A DNA stretch of 10,862 bases from BRH-c25 sp964447145. Its GTDB lineage: Bacteria; Bacillota; Clostridia; Lutisporales; Lutisporaceae. This document shows positions 6,197 to 10,862 of the stretch, piece by piece. Location of the stretch: positions 1-10,862 of the forward strand of contig CAYURW010000090.1 in the NCBI GenBank assembly GCA_964447145.1, written 5' to 3'. The stretch's first letter is position 1; the number at the start of each line of letters is the position of its first letter. Under the pieces are notes generated by a model. The model was not told the DNA's origin and did not search any database. It saw only the letters and a program-made list of their open reading frames with translations. The translations under genes were made by a program, and so were the position numbers.

Positions 6197-7728
6197 CAAT
6201 CCCTGCTTACCGTAAGAGGAGCATCCTTCATGACCTTTGCTTCAAATACCTGGGTATCAGGTCTTTCATAATGGGTGATGCTTTCTGCATTGTCGATAAA
6301 TATCGGCAGCTTTAGCCCGGTTCTTTTGTTGATAAAATTTGATATCTCCAATCCTGCCCTTATAGTCTCCGATGTGCTTATTCTGCTGTACTCCCTGCCC
6401 TTATACAATATTTCAAAACAATCCCTCAGTTCGTTGGTGGTTTGATTCAGGCTCTGAAGTCTTATTGAAACATCCGTAAGGTTCCTTTTTACCGATTCAT
6501 ACTGCAGCCCTGATTTTATTCCATTGTACTGTGATACCGCAGTAATTGTCCGGTTAATATTGTACCTTTCAGAACGCAGCTTTTCCATTTGCTTTGCCGT
6601 ATTATCAAGAATGCCCTTACTTTCCTCCAAAAACTTCAAATCCCCATTGACTGCTTGATTTTGAACCAATATTTGCTCATATTCCGCCCTGACCTGCTTT
6701 ATTTCCTGTTCCACACCGGCCAGCTCCTCCTGTACGGAACGCAATTCATTATCCTTTTCCCTTGCAGAATCAACTTTTTTTGCAAGCTCGCTCTCTTCAT
6801 TTAGCAACCTTTCAATACGCTCCTGCAGCTCTTCCTCCAGTAACCTGGACTTTTCGGCAATCCTTATCAATTCTTCTTCCGGTACAGGCTGCTTGCAAGT
6901 GGGGCAGAACTTCTGCTGCCGGTCCATGATGGTCCCCTTTTGATTTTTGAGGCTGCTTAGCTCCTGCTTTACTGACATAAGCCTGCTCTCAAGATAACTG
7001 ACTGAAACATCCTGCGCCGTTAGTCTTATAAGGTTAACCCTTCTTTCTTCAAGGGTTTCCAACCTTTTTTTCAATTTTGAATCATCAACTGATTCCCCCG
7101 GTTTTATGTTTTTCAGTTTTTCTTCCGTAAGGTCCAGTATCCCCTGGAGCCTTTTAATCTCGTCCTCAACCATTCTCAATTCGGACTTTTTTTGTTTTAA
7201 AAGCCCGTTGGAATCAAAGCTTTCATCTTCGGGAATATAAGGGCGAAGCCCTTCCTCAACCCTTTTCATTATGCTGTCGTGGGAGGGAAAGGGTATGATC
7301 CCCATCAAAAGCTCCTTTGCAGTCCTGGGGGTCAGTCTGTGGAAGTACCCTATCATAAAGACTGAAAGAAATATCTCCGGAGTCCCGATAAATACGTTTA
7401 ACTCCTCTTCCTTCACAGGGATATCGTCAAGATATATGATGTTGCTTGAGCCCTGCATTTCCCTTTTCAGTTTATGCTTTTCCCCGGAATTGTCAACGAA
7501 TTCGACCTCTACATATGCCCGGCGGCTTTCGTCGTTTTTCAGCACGTATTCTGCGGTTATTCCCGTTGATCCGCGCCCCGAAAAAACCCAGCACAGGGCA
7601 TCCCCAATAGAGGTTTTGCCTACGAAATTCTCGCCTTGTATTTTGGTAAATTCATAGAATTCATATTGCCGCATTTCCGTGTCGGGCACGTTTTTGAAGC
7701 CTGACATTTTTATCCCTTCTATAAACAT
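6196..7728 (-). CDS. Short Rad50/SMC-like ATPase with CPTC zinc hook
   Basis: A 510-residue protein with ABC-ATPase ends joined by a coiled coil. Walker A is GENFVGKTS at 32-40 with Lys38. A first coiled coil runs about 175-265, followed by a Rad50-type zinc hook CPTC (Cys275, Cys278) and a second coil to about 440. The signature-like segment STSETIRAGLEI is at 451-462, and the Walker B strand is LPIFIDNAES at 474-483, with Asp479 and a DNAE in place of the usual DE pair. Rad50/SbcC family ATPases tether and process DNA ends, usually with an SbcD/Mre11 nuclease; none is adjacent here. The short coil and IDNAES Walker B resemble SbcC-like proteins that I recall from Firmicute phages and prophages, so transfer is possible. 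AGAAGGA lies about ten bases upstream of the ATG. Confidence 0.85.
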   Translation of the reverse strand: MFIEGIKMSGFKNVPDTEMRQYEFYEFTKIQGENFVGKTSIGDALCWVFSGRGSTGITAEYVLKNDESRRAYVEVEFVDNSGEKHKLKREMQGSSNIIYLDDIPVKEEELNVFIGTPEIFLSVFMIGYFHRLTPRTAKELLMGIIPFPSHDSIMKRVEEGLRPYIPEDESFDSNGLLKQKKSELRMVEDEIKRLQGILDLTEEKLKNIKPGESVDDSKLKKRLETLEERRVNLIRLTAQDVSVSYLESRLMSVKQELSSLKNQKGTIMDRQQKFCPTCKQPVPEEELIRIAEKSRLLEEELQERIERLLNEESELAKKVDSAREKDNELRSVQEELAGVEQEIKQVRAEYEQILVQNQAVNGDLKFLEESKGILDNTAKQMEKLRSERYNINRTITAVSQYNGIKSGLQYESVKRNLTDVSIRLQSLNQTTNELRDCFEILYKGREYSRISTSETIRAGLEISNFINKRTGLKLPIFIDNAESITHYERPDTQVFEAKVMKDAPLTVSRD

Positions 7729-7794
7729 AGAAACACATCCTTCTACTGTATTGAGATAAGAACTGATATAAATCTAAACACTTATGCTGGAATC

Positions 7795-8010
7795 AAAACT
7801 TACATTGATTTCAATACTTACACTCATATCAAAACTTATACTGATTTCAATACTTGCACTCATATCAAAACTTACATTGATTTCAATACTTACACTCATA
7901 TCAAAACTTATACTGATTTCAATACTTGCACTCATATCAAAGCTTATATTGATTTCAATACTTACACTCATATCAAAACTTACATTGATTTCAGTGTTTT
8001 ACATCATATT
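7795..8010. repeat. Hierarchical 18/36/72-bp tandem repeat
   Basis: Six 36-bp units start at 7795, 7831, 7867, 7903, 7939 and 7975. Each is two diverged 18-bp halves. Units 1 and 3 are identical, as are units 2 and 4, so 7795-7866 is an exact 72-bp tandem duplicate of 7867-7938. Unit 6 is degenerate in its second half, and decayed copies extend to about 8040 on one side and about 7760 on the other. Units 1, 3 and 5 contain the palindrome ATTGATTTCAAT. Both strands are open through the array: plus from 7784 to 8083 (hydrophobic LIS repeats), minus from 7971 to 7774 (SIEINVSFDMSV-type repeats). Neither has a ribosome binding site. The array fills most of the space upstream of the ATPase gene, where its promoter should be. 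Confidence 0.93.
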
Positions 8011-8180
8011 AGTACCTATATTAACACTAATACTCACATTGGCAACAGTGCTACTATTAACGATAACCGTTCATTTCATTTGATAATTTTAACCATATTT
8101 TACTGTTAATAATCACATATGTCAAATTAGCATAGGAGGAAACGGCGGGAAAACAGCAGAGGAAATAATACTTCTCAATA
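8011..8180. other. AT-rich spacer with decayed repeat copies and an orphan ribosome binding site
   Basis: The first part contains degenerate copies of the 18-bp repeat (for example ATATTAACACTAATACTCACATT). An AGGAGGA sequence at 8134-8140 looks like a strong ribosome binding site, but no start codon with a useful frame follows at the right distance. Nothing else is recognisable. Confidence 0.4.
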
Positions 8181-8210
8181 TTGCCCCTATGGGAACAATA
8201 TGGGTATAAT
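8181..8210 (+). promoter_or_regulatory. Promoter of the HTH-kinase operon
   Basis: TTGCCC at 8181-8186, an 18-base spacer, and a perfect TATAAT at 8205-8210. The spacer region contains CTATGGG and ATATGGG, a direct repeat 14 bases apart that could be a binding site. The leader to the ATG at 8269 would be about 50 bases, ending in a GGGGGT ribosome binding site. Confidence 0.6.
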
Positions 8211-8268
8211 ATATATTGTAGTGATAAGAGCTATCCCTTTTGATTTTGTGACTTTGGGGGTAAATAAT

Positions 8269-8715
8269 ATGACGCAGCAAAACGCAAAAAAAATAAGGAC
8301 AAGCAATTTGCTTCAAAGGCTTTTTAAGGCCTCGGACCTGGAAACGTTTATAGAAAAAAATGAAGCAGCTATGCAAACTCCTTCTTTTCACGAATATGTA
8401 TCGGAGCTTTGCAAAGAGATGGAGCTGGTGCCTGAGAGGGTCATCCGGCAGTCTTCTATTGAGCGCTCATACGGGCATCAGCTTTTTAACGGCACCCGCA
8501 AGCCGTCCCGGGACAAGGTCATTCAGCTTGCCTTTGGCTTTGGACTGGACGTGGAGGGCACACAGGAGCTATTGAGCATAGCGCATAAGAGCTCTCTATA
8601 CCCTCGTATAAGACGGGATGCCGCCATTTTGTATTGTATCAGCCATCATATGGATATTGTGGAAGTGCAAAATGTGCTGCAGGATCTGAATCTTACACTT
8701 TTAGGAGACGAATAG
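8269..8715 (+). CDS. HTH (XRE-like) protein paired with a Ser/Thr kinase
   Basis: A 148-residue cytoplasmic protein. Residues about 38-105 form an XRE/Cro-like helix-turn-helix: FHEYVSELCKEMEL, VPERVIRQSSI, then the recognition-helix region ERSYGHQLFNGTRKPSRDK and IQLAFGFGLDVEGTQELL. A C-terminal helical tail (SLYPRIRRDAAILYCISHHMD and VEVQNVLQDLNLTLL) is typical of this Firmicutes family, which I recall next to membrane Ser/Thr kinases. GGGGGT nine bases before ATG 8269 fixes the start; the frame extends upstream to 8200 but overlaps the promoter. The kinase begins three bases after its stop. It could be a DNA-binding output regulator, a kinase substrate, or an adaptor whose HTH fold no longer binds DNA. 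The HTH call is fairly firm; the pathway role is inference. Confidence 0.82.
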   Translation: MTQQNAKKIRTSNLLQRLFKASDLETFIEKNEAAMQTPSFHEYVSELCKEMELVPERVIRQSSIERSYGHQLFNGTRKPSRDKVIQLAFGFGLDVEGTQELLSIAHKSSLYPRIRRDAAILYCISHHMDIVEVQNVLQDLNLTLLGDE

Positions 8716-8718
8716 GAA

Positions 8719-10332
8719 ATGGACAAGCCGGTTTTGGACGATTTTTTGAAAGGCTTTGACGACAGCCGCTTCCCTTGTGAATTCCTGCAAATTTATGAAC
8801 CGCTGGAGTGCCTGAAAGAAAATCCGGAAGGGGAAACACTGCTTATAAAGCATAGACAAACAGGTAAATACTTTATCGCAAAATGCTGTGCAGATTCGAC
8901 ACCTTACGCAAATGCTGCGGAAGGCAGACTGTTAAGGAAATTGCATCATGACGGAATTCCTGCCTTTGTGGAGGAATACAGGCAGGATGGAATAGTCTAT
9001 ATGGTACGGGAATATGCCCATGGGGTTCCATTGGACAGGCTGGTCCGGGAAAGCCCTCTTACGGAACAGCAAATAATATCCATCGGGGTACAGCTTTGCG
9101 ATATCCTGGTCTATCTGCACGGGCAGTCGCCGCCTGTTATACACAGGGATATCAAGCCTCAGAATATTATTGTAGACGGGTACGGTACGGCAAGGCTTAT
9201 AGATTTTGGGATTTCCCGCACATATAATAAATCCGCCCAAACGGATACGGTGTTTTTCGGAACGCAGGAATTTGCGCCTCCGGAGCAATATGGATTTTCT
9301 CAGACCGACAGCCGTTCGGATATATTCTCCTTCGGCATATTGCTTTGTTGGCTCTTGACAGGGGAAACGGAAGTAAAAAGAGCACTGAATAAAATCCGGA
9401 ATAAGCGGTTGGCAGGGGTTGTCAGGAGGTGTACGGCCTTTGCACCCGAGGATCGTTTTATGGATGCCGCCCTTGTCAGAGATGCCTTGACCGGGAAAGC
9501 TACAAGGCGGAGGGCGTTTACTTCTCTGTGTTTTGCCGCCGCAATTATGACGATTATGTTTGTTTTATTAGTCTTAGGAGGAAACCCGACTGAAATAGCC
9601 AAAACAGGGGTTATTTTTGAAGAACCGCTGATAGAACAGGCGGTACGCCTTGCACTTTCAAAAAATGACGGCGGGATAGTATCAGAAAATGATCTCCTGT
9701 CCATTAACGAGTTATATGTGTTCGGGAATAAAGCTGCGGCGAACTATAAGGAGTATGAGAGCTACTCCGTTGAATTTGCAACAAATAGCGGGGGAATACA
9801 AAGGGGCAGTATAAGCTCTCTGAAGGATATCGCAAAGCTTAAAAAAGTCAAAAAATTGTTTTTGTCATATCAAAATATTAACGATCTGACACCCTTATCA
9901 AAGCTTGCATTTCTGGAACATATAGAATTAAAGCATAATCCGATACAGGATGTTTCGCCGCTGGCGCAGCTAATGTCATTGCATTCGTTATTTCTATTTG
10001 ATACCAATGTCTCAGATCTGACACCCCTTAGGGATTGTCCCTGCTTAGCAAATATTGATGCCGGCTATACATGGATCACATCAATGGCTGCTTTTAAAGG
10101 CTTGGACTCACTGCAGACTCTTATAATCCGGGATACACCAATAAAATCACTTGATGGCATCAATTCGCATCCTATGCTTGAACAGGTCTGTTTGTCGGGA
10201 ACACATCTTCCGGATCTTACTCCGCTTATTGATTTGCCCCGCTTGCAGCTAATGGAGGCGGACAAATCCATGGAGGATGCAGTGGAAGCTATTGCAGGGG
10301 AGGCAGAATTCAGTATTATTTATCAGGAGTGA
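8719..10332 (+). CDS. Transmembrane Ser/Thr protein kinase with leucine-rich-repeat ectodomain
   Basis: A 537-residue Hanks-type kinase. Lys55 (YFIAK) and Glu68 form the usual ion pair; the catalytic loop is HRDIKPQN at 142-149 with Asp144, Lys146 and Asn149; DFG is at 162-164; and FAPPEQYGF (186-193) replaces the APE motif. The glycine-rich loop is poor (ENPEGET). An RRR cluster at 263-265 precedes one membrane helix (about 267-287), putting the kinase inside and the C-terminus outside. Residues 298-335 look like the cap common ahead of bacterial LRRs. Six repeats of exactly 22 residues begin at 377, 399, 421, 443, 465 and 487 (pattern LxxLxLxxNxIxDLTPL), with a partial seventh at 509. It probably senses an extracellular protein or glycan ligand. 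Translation is likely coupled to the HTH gene three bases upstream. Confidence 0.92.
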   Translation: MDKPVLDDFLKGFDDSRFPCEFLQIYEPLECLKENPEGETLLIKHRQTGKYFIAKCCADSTPYANAAEGRLLRKLHHDGIPAFVEEYRQDGIVYMVREYAHGVPLDRLVRESPLTEQQIISIGVQLCDILVYLHGQSPPVIHRDIKPQNIIVDGYGTARLIDFGISRTYNKSAQTDTVFFGTQEFAPPEQYGFSQTDSRSDIFSFGILLCWLLTGETEVKRALNKIRNKRLAGVVRRCTAFAPEDRFMDAALVRDALTGKATRRRAFTSLCFAAAIMTIMFVLLVLGGNPTEIAKTGVIFEEPLIEQAVRLALSKNDGGIVSENDLLSINELYVFGNKAAANYKEYESYSVEFATNSGGIQRGSISSLKDIAKLKKVKKLFLSYQNINDLTPLSKLAFLEHIELKHNPIQDVSPLAQLMSLHSLFLFDTNVSDLTPLRDCPCLANIDAGYTWITSMAAFKGLDSLQTLIIRDTPIKSLDGINSHPMLEQVCLSGTHLPDLTPLIDLPRLQLMEADKSMEDAVEAIAGEAEFSIIYQE

Positions 10333-10348
10333 TCCAATAACTCCGGAT

Positions 10349-10365
10349 GTGTGCAGAGAGCACAC
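10349..10365 (+). other. Hairpin between the kinase and SLH genes
   Basis: GTGTGC (10349-10354) and GCACAC (10360-10365) form a perfect 6-bp stem with an AGAGA loop, 16 bases after the kinase stop. No T-run follows directly, so it is not a classical terminator; it may be a processing or partial termination signal. A TATAAT at 10387-10392 downstream lacks a good -35. The spacer to the next gene is 112 bases and otherwise AT-rich. Confidence 0.45.
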
Positions 10366-10444
10366 CTCTGATCTTCTGATGTTTGATATAATTTAATTGT
10401 CACTATTAATTTAATAATTTAATACATAAGAGGAGGACAAATGT

Positions 10445-10862
10445 ATGAAACAAAAAATGAAGATAGCTATTACACTTATTCTTATACTGGTAATGGGCCT
10501 GATGACATTTATTTGTGTTAATGCATCAGATATGGCTGAGGCCGAGAATCAGGCATCTGCACTGAAACGGCTCGGGTTGTTCAAGGGTATATCCGAAACA
10601 GACTTTGACCTGAATAGGGCCCCCTCCCGTACAGAGGCTATTGTTATGCTCATACGCGTGCTTGGGGAAGAATCGGAGGCCCTGAAAGGGAATTGGAAGC
10701 ATCCTTTTAACGATGTTGCACCCTGGGCCGACAAATATGTCGGCTATGCCTATGAAAAGGGATTGAGCAGCGGTATGTCAGAATCCGAATTCGGAACAGG
10801 AAATGCCAGTGCCAATATGTATCTGACCTTTGTACTCCGTGCTCTTGGCTATAATGATAAAA
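10445..10862 (+). CDS. SLH-domain exported protein, 3' end cut by the window
   Basis: The first 139 residues are present. A basic start (MKQKMK) and a hydrophobic stretch ending near residue 27 (FICVNA) form a Sec signal peptide. Then come S-layer homology repeats: ALKRLGLFKGISETDFDLNR with PSRTEAIVMLIRVLG, followed by HPFNDVAPWADKYVGYAYEKG and LSSGMSESEFG. SLH repeats bind pyruvylated secondary cell-wall polysaccharides and hold proteins on the Gram-positive surface. AGGAGG eight bases upstream supports ATG 10445; another ATG at 10441 is in a frame that soon stops. The domain after the SLH repeats, and so the function, lies outside the window. It follows the LRR kinase in the same direction and might be in its regulon or transcript, which is inference. 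Confidence 0.88.
   Translation, partial: MKQKMKIAITLILILVMGLMTFICVNASDMAEAENQASALKRLGLFKGISETDFDLNRAPSRTEAIVMLIRVLGEESEALKGNWKHPFNDVAPWADKYVGYAYEKGLSSGMSESEFGTGNASANMYLTFVLRALGYNDK

Noticed and set aside
7774..7971. Minus-strand 65-codon open frame with SIEINVSFDMSV-type repeats
   Set aside because: No ribosome binding site, and its ATG lies inside a repeat unit. Kept as a finding about coding potential but not called a gene.
7795..8010. CRISPR array
   Set aside because: The units are contiguous and repeat at 36 bp without unique spacers, and no cas gene is present.
7784..8083. Plus-strand 99-codon open frame through the tandem repeat
   Set aside because: No ribosome binding site before the ATG; openness follows from an 18-bp period without stops; the opposite strand is equally open.
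8134..8140. Strong ribosome binding site AGGAGGA suggesting a small gene
   Set aside because: No ATG, GTG or TTG at a suitable distance leads to a meaningful frame.

Overview
The window looks like a chromosomal segment from an anaerobic, low-to-moderate GC Gram-positive bacterium of the class Clostridia. The supporting signs are strong GGAGG-type ribosome binding sites, ATG/GTG/TTG starts, AT-rich spacers, lipoprotein signals without an outer-membrane system, an S-layer-homology (SLH) protein, and a membrane Ser/Thr kinase with an HTH partner of a kind I associate with Firmicutes. This placement is inference; no rRNA or marker gene is present.

Layout. 1-164: tandem 38-bp repeats. 361-1206: a solitary AbiEi-like protein with a PD-(D/E)xK-type C-terminus, behind a promoter that seems to start transcription at the ATG. 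1548-2959: a two-gene overlapping operon, a dolichol/phytol-kinase-family lipid kinase followed by a cation-diffusion-facilitator-like membrane protein with altered metal-site residues. 4505-3015 (minus): a cysteine-rich exported parallel beta-helix lipoprotein. 4506-4873: a spacer with three inverted repeats, one of which lies across a predicted promoter. 4874-6174: a rhodanese lipoprotein and a seven-helix membrane protein in one orientation. 7728-6196 (minus): a short Rad50/SMC-like ATPase with a CPTC zinc hook, convergent with the previous pair and sharing a terminator hairpin that overlaps its stop codon. 7795-8010: an 18/36/72-bp hierarchical tandem repeat directly upstream of the ATPase. 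8269-10332: an HTH protein and a transmembrane Ser/Thr kinase with a leucine-rich-repeat ectodomain. 10445 to the end: the start of an SLH protein.

How the genes may work together. The clearest functional unit is the HTH-kinase pair, three bases apart behind one good promoter. The kinase has an intracellular catalytic domain, one membrane helix and six exact 22-residue LRRs outside, so it reads as a sensor whose output may pass through the HTH protein. An SLH surface protein follows in the same direction. The lipid kinase and the CDF-like protein are translationally coupled. The Rad50-like ATPase resembles phage-associated relatives and has no visible nuclease partner.

The most interesting items are the LRR receptor kinase with its HTH partner, the repeat array that is open on both strands, the leaderless nuclease-like AbiEi relative, and the promoter-spanning operator upstream of the rhodanese gene.
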